Of a stretch of 64,000 nucleotides of DNA, positions 7,582 through 16,710 are shown piece by piece. The position numbers and the translations under genes were made by a program. Source of the stretch: SIG607 sp045586405 (GTDB taxonomy: Bacteria > Bacillota > Clostridia > Oscillospirales > Acutalibacteraceae); the NCBI GenBank assembly GCA_045586405.1, contig JAZNAG010000089.1, positions 62,001 through 126,000 of the forward strand, written 5' to 3'. Every line of letters starts with the position of its first letter. Position 1 is the first letter of the stretch. The notes under the pieces are model-generated. The model ran no database searches. It worked only from the letters and a program-made list of their open reading frames with translations, and was not told where the DNA came from.

Positions 7582-9132
7582 ATGCCGTACATACCGTACA
7601 TTATCGGCGGTGGCGTTGCAGTAGTATTGGCTGTAGTAGGCTTTTTTATCGGTATGACTTACAGAAGAAAGTCAGACGATAAAACCATAGGCTCTGCCAA
7701 AGAAGAAGCCAAACGAATTCTGAGCGATGCTATGAAAACTGCCGAAACCAAGAAGAAAGAACTTCTTGTAGAGGCTAAAGACGAAGTTTTACGTCTTCGT
7801 CAGGAAAACGATAAGGAACTGCGTGAACGTCGCAGTGATATTCAAAGACAGGAGCACAGACTCCAACAAAAAGAAGAGAACCTTGACAAGAAAATAGACA
7901 ATCTTGAAATTAAAGAAGAAAAACTTCAAAAACGCGCTAAAGAAATAGAAGAAAAGTTGGAAGAGTGCGAGCGCATTAAAAAGAGTCAGCTTGAACTTCT
8001 TGAGCGTATTTCAGGTTTTTCCTGCGAACAGGCTAAAGAGCATTTGCTGTCTATGCTTGACGGCGAGCTCGCTCACGAAAAGGCTGTTCGTATTATGGAA
8101 CACGAACAGCATACTAAAGACGAAGCCGACAAAATGGCAAGAGAAATTATCGGTCACGCTATTCAGCGTTGCGCCGCTGACCATTCGTCTGAAATGACTG
8201 TTTCGGTTGTTGCTCTGCCTAACGATGAAATGAAGGGCAGAATAATAGGTAGAGAGGGCAGAAATATCCGTGCTCTTGAAACCGCAACGGGCGTTGACCT
8301 TATAATTGACGATACACCCGAAGCCATAACCCTTTCAAGCTTTGATCCCGTAAGAAGAGAAATTGCAAGAATCACTCTTGAAAAACTTATTCTTGACGGT
8401 AGAATCCATCCTGCACGCATTGAAGAAACCGTTGCCAAGGCTACTGCCGATGTAGAGGCAACCATTAAGCAGGAAGGCGAACGCGCTATGATAGAAGCAG
8501 GTGTGCATAATCTTCATCCCGAGCTTATTAAACTTCTTGGTAAACTTCAGTACCGTACAAGTTACGGTCAGAATGTACTTAATCATTCTATGGAGGTTTG
8601 CCATCTTTCAGGTCTTTTGGCCGCTGAAATGGGTGCTGATGTTACTCTGGCTAAGCGCGCCGGTCTTCTCCACGATATCGGTAAAGCCCTTGACCACGAG
8701 CAAGAAGGCTCACATATTCAGCTTGGTGTAGAGGCTGCTAAGAAGTATAAAGAAAATGAAGCAGTTATCCACGCTATCCACGCTCATCACGGTGAGGTTG
8801 AGGCTAAAACAGTTATCGCCTGCATAGTTCAGGCGGCTGACGCTATTTCTGCCGCAAGACCGGGTGCAAGAAGAGAAAACATTGAGAGCTATATTAAGCG
8901 TCTTGAGAAATTAGAGGAAATCGCCAATTCCTTTAACGGTGTTGAAACCTCTTTTGCTATTCAGGCAGGCAGAGAAATCCGTATAGTAGTTAAACCCGAA
9001 ATGATAAGCGACGACCAGATGGTGCTTATTGCTCACGATATTGCCGCCCGTATTGAAAACGAGCTTGAATATCCCGGTCAGATAAAGGTAAATCTTATAA
9101 GAGAAAACCGCGTTATCGACTACGCAAAATAA
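7582..9132 (+). CDS. rny: Ribonuclease Y
   Basis: Membrane-anchored endoribonuclease of 516 residues that initiates mRNA decay, the usual length for the family. Order: N-terminal membrane helix (3-23), long charged coiled coil (about 35-145), KH RNA-binding domain with GRIIGREGRNIRALE (about 217-232), and an HD metal-dependent nuclease domain with LLHDIGKALDHE (about 362-373), ending with IKVNLIRENRVIDYAK, which is strongly conserved in RNase Y. Single-gene unit between its own promoter and terminator, with AGGAGGA before the ATG. Confidence 0.97.
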   Translation: MPYIPYIIGGGVAVVLAVVGFFIGMTYRRKSDDKTIGSAKEEAKRILSDAMKTAETKKKELLVEAKDEVLRLRQENDKELRERRSDIQRQEHRLQQKEENLDKKIDNLEIKEEKLQKRAKEIEEKLEECERIKKSQLELLERISGFSCEQAKEHLLSMLDGELAHEKAVRIMEHEQHTKDEADKMAREIIGHAIQRCAADHSSEMTVSVVALPNDEMKGRIIGREGRNIRALETATGVDLIIDDTPEAITLSSFDPVRREIARITLEKLILDGRIHPARIEETVAKATADVEATIKQEGERAMIEAGVHNLHPELIKLLGKLQYRTSYGQNVLNHSMEVCHLSGLLAAEMGADVTLAKRAGLLHDIGKALDHEQEGSHIQLGVEAAKKYKENEAVIHAIHAHHGEVEAKTVIACIVQAADAISAARPGARRENIESYIKRLEKLEEIANSFNGVETSFAIQAGREIRIVVKPEMISDDQMVLIAHDIAARIENELEYPGQIKVNLIRENRVIDYAK

Positions 9133-9136
9133 TTTT

Positions 9137-9163
9137 AAAAGACTCTCGAAAGAGAGTCTTTTT
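9137..9163 (+). terminator. rny terminator
   Basis: AAAAGACTCTC / GAGAGTCTTTTT with a GAAA tetraloop. Confidence 0.9.
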
Positions 9164-9173
9164 GCTTATATAC

Positions 9174-9202
9174 TTGCTTCTTATGGCGGTATATTATATA
9201 AT
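9174..9202 (+). promoter_or_regulatory. mnmA promoter
   Basis: TTGCTT 9174-9179, 17 bp, TATAAT 9197-9202. The -10 box abuts the upstream ATG at 9203, so that ATG is probably not transcribed with a usable leader and the ATG at 9218 is preferred. Confidence 0.75.
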
Positions 9203-9217
9203 ATGTATGGTGATTTA

Positions 9218-10252
9218 ATGAAAAAGGTTATAGTTGGTGTAAGCGGCGGCGTTGATTCGTCGGTTGCCGCATATCTTCTGAAAAAAGACGGTTATGAAGT
9301 AATAGGCGTTACACTGCTTCTTTGCGATAACGGTGAGAAGGATATCGAAATTGCGAAATGCGTGTGCGAAAAGCTTGGTATAGAGCATATAGTTCTTGAC
9401 AGAAGAGAAACCTTCAAAAATATAATAATGAAAGATTTTGTAAACACCTATGAGCAGGGCGGCACTCCTAACCCGTGTGTGCTTTGTAATATGGCGGTAA
9501 AGTTTGAGGAAATGCTTACTTTCGCCGACGAAATAGGTGCTGACTATGTTGCTACGGGGCATTATTCTTCCGTTTTTAAAAACGCTGAAGGAAGATATAT
9601 TATTAAACGACCTGCCGACTTATCTAAAGACCAGACGTATATGCTTTATAAGCTGACTCAAAGACAGCTTTCCCGCACCCTTATGCCATTGTCGGCATAT
9701 ACAAAGGAACAGGTCAGAAAAATTGCTCTTCAGATAGGGCTTGTGTCTGCCGACCGCCCTGACAGTCAGGACATCTGCTTTGTCCCCGACGGCGATTATA
9801 AGGGCTTTATTGAAAATTATACAGGCAAAAAATACCCTGATGGTGACTTTGTATCGGTAGACGGAAAGGTGCTGGGCCGTCATAAAGGTATAATCGGCTA
9901 TACGGTAGGGCAGAGAAAGGGGCTTGGTATCGCCCTTGGAAAACCCGCCTTTGTAATAAGCAAAAATGCCAAAAACAACACCGTAACCTTAAGCGATAAC
10001 GAAGAACTTCTTTTTGCAGATACCGTTAAAATAAAGGACATAAACCTTATCCCCTTTGACAGTGCAGATGGGGCTTTAAGGGTAAAAGCAAAGCTTCGTT
10101 ACAGACATAAAGAAAGCCCTGCAACCCTTACCTTAACGGGAGAAAGAGAGGGCATGTTGGTATTCGACGAAAAACAGCGAGCCGCGGCAAAGGGACAGGC
10201 GGCGGTATTTTACCTTGATGATATTCTTGTAGGCGGAGGAACAATAGAATGA
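9218..10252 (+). CDS. mnmA: tRNA-specific 2-thiouridylase MnmA
   Basis: Cytoplasmic enzyme of 344 residues that thiolates U34 of tRNA-Lys, -Glu and -Gln. The PP-loop ATP motif GVSGGVDSSVAA is at the N-terminus; the catalytic cysteine pair is seen in NPCVLCN and DICFVPDGDYKGF. GLGIALGKPAFV marks the central domain, followed by a C-terminal beta-barrel. The upstream ATG at 9203 is disfavoured by promoter position; MKKVIVGVSGG is the usual start. Length fits the family. The 3' end overlaps the next gene by four bases (ATGA), implying coupling. Confidence 0.95.
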   Translation: MKKVIVGVSGGVDSSVAAYLLKKDGYEVIGVTLLLCDNGEKDIEIAKCVCEKLGIEHIVLDRRETFKNIIMKDFVNTYEQGGTPNPCVLCNMAVKFEEMLTFADEIGADYVATGHYSSVFKNAEGRYIIKRPADLSKDQTYMLYKLTQRQLSRTLMPLSAYTKEQVRKIALQIGLVSADRPDSQDICFVPDGDYKGFIENYTGKKYPDGDFVSVDGKVLGRHKGIIGYTVGQRKGLGIALGKPAFVISKNAKNNTVTLSDNEELLFADTVKIKDINLIPFDSADGALRVKAKLRYRHKESPATLTLTGEREGMLVFDEKQRAAAKGQAAVFYLDDILVGGGTIE

Positions 10253-10899
10253 ACGAGAGAATAGAAAAAACCCTAAAGGCTTTAGAAAAAAATAATATGA
10301 AGCCTTTTTACGCAGAAAAAAAGGAAGATATTATTCCTATAATTGAAAGTCTGATAGAAAAAAAGCAGACCGTTGCCTTTGGCGGAAGTATGACGCTTGA
10401 CAGCTTAGAGGCGGTAGAGTTTATAAGAAAGGGCGATTATAATATTATCGACCGCTATGCAGAGGGCATTACCCCAAAAGAAAGACAGCAAAAATTCAGA
10501 GAAGCCTTTTTTGCCAATGTATTTTTAACATCTTCTAACGCCATAACCGTAAAGGGCGACCTTGTAAATGTTGATGGTGTCGGCAACAGGGTAGCGGCTA
10601 TGATATACGGCCCCGACAGCGTAATAGTTGTTGCAGGTGTAAATAAAATCGTAGACACCATTGAGGAAGGCTTTGACCGCATAAAGAAAATCGCCTGTCC
10701 TAAAAACTGTGTAAGACTGGGTGTAGACTCCTATTGTTCTAAAACAGGTGAGTGTATGTCACTTAAAAATGAAGAGCATACCATTACAAGCGGTTGCGAC
10801 ACAGTTGGCAGAATTTGCTGTGCCTATACCATAATGGCAAAACAGCGCAAAAAAGACAGAGTAAAAGTAATAATCTGCGGCGAAGAACTGGGTTATTAA
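10249..10899 (+). CDS. LUD-domain protein (lactate-utilisation-like)
   Basis: 216-residue protein of the LUD (former DUF162, LutC/YkgG-type) family. The recognisable parts are TVAFGGSMTLDSLE, the SSNAIT-KGDLVNVDGVGNRVAAMIYGP segment and VVAGVNKIV. A Cys-rich C-terminal part (about 150-195: CPKNCVRLG, YCSKTGEC, CCAY) could carry a metal or cluster. LutB and LutA partners are absent, so a lactate-oxidation role is not supported here. It is translationally coupled to mnmA by a 4-bp overlap. Biochemical role unknown. Confidence 0.75.
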   Translation: MNERIEKTLKALEKNNMKPFYAEKKEDIIPIIESLIEKKQTVAFGGSMTLDSLEAVEFIRKGDYNIIDRYAEGITPKERQQKFREAFFANVFLTSSNAITVKGDLVNVDGVGNRVAAMIYGPDSVIVVAGVNKIVDTIEEGFDRIKKIACPKNCVRLGVDSYCSKTGECMSLKNEEHTITSGCDTVGRICCAYTIMAKQRKKDRVKVIICGEELGY

Positions 10900-10944
10900 A
10901 ATTATATGAAAAGCATATCCTTGTTTTAAGGGGGTATGCTTTTT

Positions 10945-12129
10945 ATGTTAAAGTTTTTAAGCGTTTTTATTTGTTTTTTATTAGTTTTTTCACTTTCTGC
11001 AGGTGCTATCAATGAGGTAGCGGATACCTCTCCTCTTGAGGCGGTGCCGGTTATAAGCGAGGGCGAACAGCTTGATATTAAGGCAGAATCGGTAATTCTT
11101 ATTGAAAAGAATTCAGGCAGAGTGCTTTACGAGATGGGAAGCGATAAAAAAAGTGCGCCGGCTTCCATTACCAAAATAATGTCACTTATTTTAGTGTTTG
11201 AAGCCATAGAAAGCGGACAGCTAAGCTTTGATACGGTTCTTACCTGCAGCGACTCTGCGGCGGCGCTGGGCGGCAGTCAGATATGGCTTGAGCCCGGTGA
11301 AACTATGAGCGTTCATGAGCTTTTAAAGGCGGTAACCATAGTATCGGCGAATGATGCTACCGTTATGCTTGCCGAGGCTGTTGCCGGAAGTGAAGAAAGC
11401 TTCGTGGTAATGATGAACGCGAAAGCCAAAGAGCTTGGAATGAACGGCACAAACTTTGAAAACTGCACAGGTCTTGACAGCGCAAACCACTATAGCAGTG
11501 CCTTTGATGTTGCACTTATGTCGGCAGAACTTTTAAAACACGAAAAGGTATGCGAATATACAACCATTTGGATGGATACGCTGAGAAACGGCGAATCTGA
11601 GCTTGTTAACACCAATAAGCTTGTAAGATTTTATGAGGGTTGCACAGGGCTTAAAACGGGCACAACCGCCGACGCGGGATATTGCCTTTCTGCCTCGGCA
11701 GAGCGTGACGGACTCTCTCTTATAGCGGTGGTTATGAACTCACAGACAAGTAAGGACAGATTCTCGGGGGCGCAAAAGCTTTTGAATTACGGCTTTGCCC
11801 ATTATAAAAGTATGGAAATTTCGGCAAATGATAATGATAAAATCTTCATAAAGGTTGAAGACGGGGTAGAGGATATGCTGCTTCTTGTTCCGAAAAATAG
11901 CTTTTCTGCCCTTATAAAGAAGAGTGAAAAGGGAGAAATTACCTCACAGACCGTTATACCCGAAAGCGTGACGGCACCTGTAAAAGAGGGCGAAAAAATA
12001 GGAGAAATTGTTTATAGCATAAACGGCACACAGATAGGAAGTATACCGCTGACAGCAAATGAAGATATAGCCGAAAAGACGGTATGGCGGTCTTTCTTTA
12101 TACTATTAAAGTCTTTGTGCTCACTTTAG
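10945..12129 (+). CDS. D-alanyl-D-alanine carboxypeptidase (DacF/PBP5 type)
   Basis: Exported serine peptidase of about 394 residues that trims the terminal D-Ala of peptidoglycan stem peptides. A signal peptide (1-21) is followed by the SxxK motif SITK (S74, K77), SAN (in VSANDATVM) and KTG (in LKTGTTADAG), the three penicillin-binding motifs. A PBP5-type C-terminal beta domain and a short hydrophobic/basic tail (VWRSFFILLKSL) suited to membrane anchoring complete it. ATG 10945 is preferred because the Shine-Dalgarno AAGGGGG abuts the alternative ATG at 10936. In Clostridia this class includes sporulation-specific DacF; which paralogue this is cannot be told. Confidence 0.9.
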   Translation: MLKFLSVFICFLLVFSLSAGAINEVADTSPLEAVPVISEGEQLDIKAESVILIEKNSGRVLYEMGSDKKSAPASITKIMSLILVFEAIESGQLSFDTVLTCSDSAAALGGSQIWLEPGETMSVHELLKAVTIVSANDATVMLAEAVAGSEESFVVMMNAKAKELGMNGTNFENCTGLDSANHYSSAFDVALMSAELLKHEKVCEYTTIWMDTLRNGESELVNTNKLVRFYEGCTGLKTGTTADAGYCLSASAERDGLSLIAVVMNSQTSKDRFSGAQKLLNYGFAHYKSMEISANDNDKIFIKVEDGVEDMLLLVPKNSFSALIKKSEKGEITSQTVIPESVTAPVKEGEKIGEIVYSINGTQIGSIPLTANEDIAEKTVWRSFFILLKSLCSL

Positions 12130-12171
12130 TAAATAAATTGTATATTTTTTATAAATTTATCTAAAATACTG

Positions 12172-12200
12172 TTGAAAAACATAGGGTTTTATAGTAGAAT
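12172..12200 (+). promoter_or_regulatory. pgi promoter
   Basis: TTGAAA 12172-12177, 17 bp, TAGAAT 12195-12200. It overlaps the first codons of the longest frame and so fixes the true start downstream at 12232. Confidence 0.8.
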
Positions 12201-12231
12201 AATAACAAGGAAACAAGGGAGTTTAAGAACA

Positions 12232-13569
12232 ATGGCGTTAAGATTTAATTACAACTATGCAAAATCATTTATCAGTGAAAATGATATAAAGGAAATTACC
12301 CCTGAGGTTTACTTGGCACACGATGTTATAAACAATAAAAGCGGTGCCGGAAGTGACTTTCTCGGTTGGGTAAATTTACCTTTCAACTTTGACAAAGAAG
12401 AATTTGTAAGAATTAAAAAGGCTGCAGAAAAGATAAAGAGCGACACCGATGTTTTAATCGTTATCGGTATCGGCGGCAGTTATCTTGGTGCACGTGCTGC
12501 AATAGAATTTTTAAAAGGTCCTTTCTATAACAGCGTAAGAAAAGACGTTCCCGAGGTATATTTTGCGGGTAACTCAATAAGCGGTTCTTACCTTAATGAT
12601 ATTTTGGCTCTTTGCCAAGGCAAAAGGGTTTCTCTTAATATAATTTCAAAAAGCGGTACAACTACCGAGCCTGCCGTAGCTTTCAGAGTGCTCAGAAAGT
12701 TCTTGGAAGAAAAGTACGGCGAGGAAGAGGCTGCAAAGCGTATTTACTGCACTACCGACCGTGCAAGAGGTACCTTGAAAGAACTTGCCGACAGTAAAGG
12801 TTATGAGTGCTTTGTGGTTCCTGACGATGTTGGCGGCCGTTTCTCAGTTCTTACCGCAGTAGGTCTTCTTCCTATTGCTGCCGCAGGTGCTGATATTGAT
12901 GCTTTAATGAAGGGCGCCGCACTTGCCGCTAAAGAATATAACGAGAAAGATATCGAAAAGAACGTATGTTATCAATACGCCGCTATAAGAAACGTTTTTT
13001 ACCGTAAGGGTAAAGAGGTTGAAATGCTGGTTAGCTATGAACCTCGTTTCGCTATGATGGCTGAATGGTACAAACAGCTTTTCGGTGAGAGTGAGGGTAA
13101 AGACCACAAGGGTATTCTTCCTTCCTCCGTAACCTTTTCTACCGACCTTCATTCTATGGGACAGTATATTCAGGACGGAAGCCGTATTCTCTTTGAAACG
13201 GTAGTTACAATAGGTGAAACAGGTTCTGATGTTATAATAGAAAAAGAAGAAAATGACGGTGACGGTCTTAACTTCCTTTCGGGCAAACCTTTATCCTTTG
13301 TAAATGAGAAGGCGTTCGAGGGTACTGTACTTGCTCATACCGACGGCGGTGTTCCTAACCTTGTTATCGGTATCGATAAAGCAGATGAAGAAGACCTTGG
13401 CAGACTTATTTATTTCTTCGAAAAAGCCTGTGCAGTATCGGGTTATGTACTTGGTGTAAACCCCTTTAATCAGCCGGGTGTAGAAGACTATAAGAAAAAT
13501 ATGTTTGCGCTTCTCGGTAAGCCCGGTTATGAAGAAAAGAAGGCCGAGCTTGAAGCAAGACTTAAGTAA
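12232..13569 (+). CDS. pgi: Glucose-6-phosphate isomerase
   Basis: Glycolytic enzyme interconverting glucose-6-phosphate and fructose-6-phosphate, 445 residues, the short Gram-positive form. Visible: GIGGSYLGARAAIEFL, SKSGTTTEPAVAFR (phosphate-binding SIS motif), GGRFSVLTAVGLLP and the C-terminal segment FNQPGVEDYKKNMF with the catalytic lysine region. ATG 12232 follows AAGGGAG and matches the start of homologues; the upstream TTG lies inside the -35 box. It is followed 42 bp later by a small P-loop gene with no terminator between. Confidence 0.95.
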   Translation: MALRFNYNYAKSFISENDIKEITPEVYLAHDVINNKSGAGSDFLGWVNLPFNFDKEEFVRIKKAAEKIKSDTDVLIVIGIGGSYLGARAAIEFLKGPFYNSVRKDVPEVYFAGNSISGSYLNDILALCQGKRVSLNIISKSGTTTEPAVAFRVLRKFLEEKYGEEEAAKRIYCTTDRARGTLKELADSKGYECFVVPDDVGGRFSVLTAVGLLPIAAAGADIDALMKGAALAAKEYNEKDIEKNVCYQYAAIRNVFYRKGKEVEMLVSYEPRFAMMAEWYKQLFGESEGKDHKGILPSSVTFSTDLHSMGQYIQDGSRILFETVVTIGETGSDVIIEKEENDGDGLNFLSGKPLSFVNEKAFEGTVLAHTDGGVPNLVIGIDKADEEDLGRLIYFFEKACAVSGYVLGVNPFNQPGVEDYKKNMFALLGKPGYEEKKAELEARLK

Positions 13570-13611
13570 AATATCCGCGTTAAGCGGTGAATATAAAAGG
13601 AGCTGGTAAAT

Positions 13612-14025
13612 ATGGTAAAAATCATTATAGGCAAAAAGGGTTCCGGCAAAACCAAAAAATTGATGGATGTTGTGAACGCCGCCGCAGAAAAAAGCAAAGG
13701 CTGTGTAGTTTGCTTTGAGCAGGGCGATACACTTAAATTCAGCATTACTCATAAAGTAAGACTAATAGACGCTGACCATTACGGTATAAGCGGTTTTGAT
13801 GCATATTTTGGAATGATATGCGGTGTATGTGCAAGTAACTATGATGTTACAGATATTTTTGGCGATGCAACTCTTCGCATCGGTTCCAGAAATTATGACG
13901 AGTTGGCAGCATTCCTTGAGAAAATTGATGCTATCTCTAAAGAAACAGGTATTGAATTCTTCTTCACCGTTTCTGCTGATGAGGCTGAACTTCCTGCATC
14001 TGTTCTTAAATTTGTAGAAAAATAA
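13612..14025 (+). CDS. Small P-loop NTPase-like protein, unknown function
   Basis: 137-residue cytoplasmic protein with a perfect Walker A, GKKGSGKT, at residues 7-14 and a DADHYG segment near 48-53. The middle reads GFDAYFGMICGVCASNYDVTDIFGDAT, and the C-terminal half resembles a degenerate ATPase core with no clear Walker B or sensor. It is too short for a PilT-type motor although such proteins are sometimes labelled that way. It appears co-transcribed with pgi and has its own strong terminator. The role is unknown. Confidence 0.8.
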   Translation: MVKIIIGKKGSGKTKKLMDVVNAAAEKSKGCVVCFEQGDTLKFSITHKVRLIDADHYGISGFDAYFGMICGVCASNYDVTDIFGDATLRIGSRNYDELAAFLEKIDAISKETGIEFFFTVSADEAELPASVLKFVEK

Positions 14026-14033
14026 TTGTACTT

Positions 14034-14067
14034 AAAGAGCCGTCTTCTTGACGGCTCTGTTTTTTTT
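14034..14067 (+). terminator. Intrinsic terminator after pgi unit
   Basis: AGAGCCGTC (14036-14044) / GACGGCTCT (14050-14058) and then eight T. Confidence 0.92.
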
Positions 14068-14068
14068 C

Positions 14069-14097
14069 TTGATTTTTTGTGGGTTATTTGGTAACAT
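14069..14097 (+). promoter_or_regulatory. Promoter of lipoprotein gene
   Basis: TTGATT 14069-14074, 17 bp, TAACAT 14092-14097 with TGG immediately upstream (extended -10). Moderate match. Confidence 0.55.
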
Positions 14098-14125
14098 AAA
14101 AGAAAAAGGTATAGGAGTATTTTTT

Positions 14126-14857
14126 ATGAAAAAGATAATTGCTGTTCTTTGTGTATTATTACTTATTTTTGCTTTTACAGGTTGTACTGAAGAAAAGATA
14201 GAGCAGACAAATGGAGGATATACTGATATCAGCGCCGATATGAACGAGACAGAGAAGGCGGCAGCCGATCTTCTAAGGTCTGTATATAACGGCTTCCCTT
14301 TGGGACTTGTAGAAAGCATCATTAAAGACGGTACACAGGAAATTGCTAACGTTATAATAAGAGAAGCGGAGTCGGTTAAAAATCTTGTGGTAGACGAAAT
14401 AACCGTTAAAGAGATATGCGGATATAACGAGGGCGAGATGTATGCCGTAGCCGTGCGTTATAAAAATGATGCCGGTTATGTTAACGATATAGTTGTTATC
14501 GAAAAAGAAGAAATACTCTTCCAGCCTCTTTATACAGATAATGAGCAGGGTGATTTTATCGACACCATAGATGCTTTTAAGGAAAAAATTCCTGCCCTGT
14601 TTAGCGCAATGAACACAAAGCTTAGTGTCAGCGGTGATAAAATTCAGACCGTGCTCAGTGCTAAAGGTGAAATAATAGTCTTAAAGGATGAGAACGGAGA
14701 AAGAATTAAGTTCCCCGAAGAGCCTGTTTATGAGAAAGATTTATATGTTGAAGAGCCTATTCTCATTCCCGAGATAAATGAAGAATATGAGGGAGAAGAT
14801 TACATCGATTATGACTATGAGGGAGAAAGCTCTTCAGAAGGTGAAGAAACCGAATAA
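14126..14857 (+). CDS. Lipoprotein of unknown function
   Basis: 243-residue secreted lipoprotein. The signal peptide ends in the lipobox FTGC (Cys at about residue 20), giving a lipid-anchored protein outside the membrane. The mature part contains a compact domain (about 35-175) with two similar halves rich in charged residues and ends in a very acidic tail of Glu, Asp and Tyr (about 205-243). A DUF4358-like fold is possible but not certain. The start is ATG 14126 behind TAGGAG; the open frame upstream crosses the preceding terminator and is not coding. Single-gene unit. Confidence 0.8.
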   Translation: MKKIIAVLCVLLLIFAFTGCTEEKIEQTNGGYTDISADMNETEKAAADLLRSVYNGFPLGLVESIIKDGTQEIANVIIREAESVKNLVVDEITVKEICGYNEGEMYAVAVRYKNDAGYVNDIVVIEKEEILFQPLYTDNEQGDFIDTIDAFKEKIPALFSAMNTKLSVSGDKIQTVLSAKGEIIVLKDENGERIKFPEEPVYEKDLYVEEPILIPEINEEYEGEDYIDYDYEGESSSEGEETE

Positions 14858-14860
14858 AAT

Positions 14861-14896
14861 AAGAACCGCAAACCGAAAAAAGTTTGCGGTTTTTAA
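14861..14896 (+). terminator. Intrinsic terminator
   Basis: AACCGCAAAC (14864-14873) / GTTTGCGGTT (14882-14891) followed by TTTAATT. Confidence 0.9.
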
Positions 14897-14909
14897 TTGT
14901 ATAGTTTTG

Positions 14910-14938
14910 TTGACAAAGATTTTTACTTGTGTTATAAC
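14910..14938 (+). promoter_or_regulatory. Promoter of Asp-box protein
   Basis: TTGACA 14910-14915, 17 bp, TATAAC 14933-14938. It lies downstream of the ATG at 14897, which excludes that ATG as the start. Confidence 0.8.
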
Positions 14939-14968
14939 TACTTTAGAAAGATAAAAGGGGGAGCCTTT

Positions 14969-16708
14969 GTGTATAGTTACCTTAAAAATCTTGAAAAAAG
15001 GTTGACCGACGACCAAAAGGATATGCTTAAGAGAATATATGCGCCCGTTGCTGTGGCAACACCGCTTGACGATTCAAGAAGAGACGTTTGTATACTGCCT
15101 GACGGTGAGATTCGCTCTTACGGCAGATTGTATCAGACCAAGCATATGTCAAGAGATGCGCAAATTGCCTATCTTTCCTCTACCGACGGCGGTCTTTCCT
15201 GGAATATTAAATATTCTGAAGCTAAAATGAACGCTTGTACTTATATTGAAAAGGCAGGCGTATATCTTGCTTCTTGCGAGGGTTATAATAACAATAAGTA
15301 TATTGAAAAGGATCTTTATATTTATCGTTCAACAATAGGTCCCGATGATACCGATCCCGAAGTAATAAAGGTTGCCGAGGGCGGCTATTACGATGCTTTT
15401 TTGCCTCAGCAGTCTTTCTTTACCGACCGCGTTTGGTTTACTGCACAGGAAAAAGGCATACCTTCGTTCTTCTATTCTGATGACTTCGGCAAAACCTGGA
15501 CAGAGCGCAAAATTACCGCTATGCCGGTTTTTGAAACCGTATTTCCTCATAAGGGGCTTCGCTGGTCTGTAGGCAGCGGAAGCGAACCTTATGTTGTAGA
15601 ACTTAGCAGAGATAAAATGGTGATGATACTTCGTACTCCCACCGATAATTTTTATAAATCCTATTCTTATGACGGCGGTGACAGTTGGACCGAGCCCGAA
15701 GAGTCAACATTTTACGGTACTAATACTACCGCGTTTATGCTCCGCCTTACAGACGGTAGAGTAATTACCTTCTGGAATAATACAAAACCCTTACCTCAGC
15801 CTAATCATAACCTTACTTTTCCCCCTGTTACAAGAGGTGTTATGGAAGGTCTTGGCGAAAATGCCTTTACTAACCGCGACGTAGCACATGCCGCAATTAC
15901 TGATGACGGTGAAAACTTTATAGGTTATCGTGAAATTCTTTTAAATGAAATAAGAAATAATTCTGATTTCCGCTATATCGGCGGCGCCGCATCCTCTGCT
16001 GATAAGAGTGTTCATCAGTTCCAGGCTTTTGAACTTCCCTTTAATAAGGTGCTTGTTTCTGCAGGACAGAACAAAGCTTCCCGTCGTCTTGTTATTTTTG
16101 ACATTGACTGGCTTTACGAAACCTCCCGCAAAGAAGATTTTCGTAACGGTATGAGCAATTTAACAACTCATACTTATGTAAAGAGTGTTTGCGGTTCTCA
16201 GCATAATAAACCTCATGTGCGAAACGGACATTGTTCCTTAAACCGTACCTACAGCGCTCTGCCCGTTCCCAATCCCGAGGGCGATTATAACGAGGTGCTC
16301 AGCATTTCAAAGCATCACGATGACCGTCTTATAAACGATATCGGCGGCGCTGTATGGAATTTCCCCGCCTCTAAACAGGGCAAAGTAACCGTAAATCTCA
16401 AAATAGTAGAAAAACAGGCAAGAATTGCCCTTTCTGACCGTTGGTATAACACCTGCGATCCGTATGCAGCGGTACAGTCACCTTTCTGGTTTGAAATTGA
16501 CGCGGCAGATATCGGTGCAGAGTTCGTTGCCATAAATATTGACTTTGATACAGATAAAGGCGAGGCAAAGGTGTTTATCGGTGAAGAACTTTTCTTCAAG
16601 GTAAAAATGACAAATCCTTGTCCCACAGGTATTTCGTATCTTATTCTTCAGTGCGCTACCGATGGTGACAGCAAGGGCTTTTATGTAAAAGAACTGATTA
16701 AAGAGTAA
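14969..16708 (+). CDS. Sialidase-fold (BNR/Asp-box) protein, cytoplasmic
   Basis: 579-residue protein from a GTG start (14969) with strong AAGGGGGAG before it. Three Asp-box motifs mark a six-bladed propeller: SSTDGGLSWN, YSDDFGKTW and YSYDGGDSW. After the propeller (about 45-400) a C-terminal beta-rich region (about 430-579) resembles a concanavalin-like domain. No signal peptide is present, unlike secreted sialidases, so any substrate would be imported. An N-terminal Arg in the DDSRRDVCILPDG segment could be part of an Arg triad, but a full GH33 catalytic set was not confirmed. Single-gene unit with its own promoter and terminator. Confidence 0.72.
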   Translation: MYSYLKNLEKRLTDDQKDMLKRIYAPVAVATPLDDSRRDVCILPDGEIRSYGRLYQTKHMSRDAQIAYLSSTDGGLSWNIKYSEAKMNACTYIEKAGVYLASCEGYNNNKYIEKDLYIYRSTIGPDDTDPEVIKVAEGGYYDAFLPQQSFFTDRVWFTAQEKGIPSFFYSDDFGKTWTERKITAMPVFETVFPHKGLRWSVGSGSEPYVVELSRDKMVMILRTPTDNFYKSYSYDGGDSWTEPEESTFYGTNTTAFMLRLTDGRVITFWNNTKPLPQPNHNLTFPPVTRGVMEGLGENAFTNRDVAHAAITDDGENFIGYREILLNEIRNNSDFRYIGGAASSADKSVHQFQAFELPFNKVLVSAGQNKASRRLVIFDIDWLYETSRKEDFRNGMSNLTTHTYVKSVCGSQHNKPHVRNGHCSLNRTYSALPVPNPEGDYNEVLSISKHHDDRLINDIGGAVWNFPASKQGKVTVNLKIVEKQARIALSDRWYNTCDPYAAVQSPFWFEIDAADIGAEFVAINIDFDTDKGEAKVFIGEELFFKVKMTNPCPTGISYLILQCATDGDSKGFYVKELIKE

Positions 16709-16710
16709 TA

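Noticed and set aside
10249..10899. Lactate-utilisation operon (lutABC)
   Set aside because: Only a LUD-domain protein is present; no LutA or LutB partners are adjacent.
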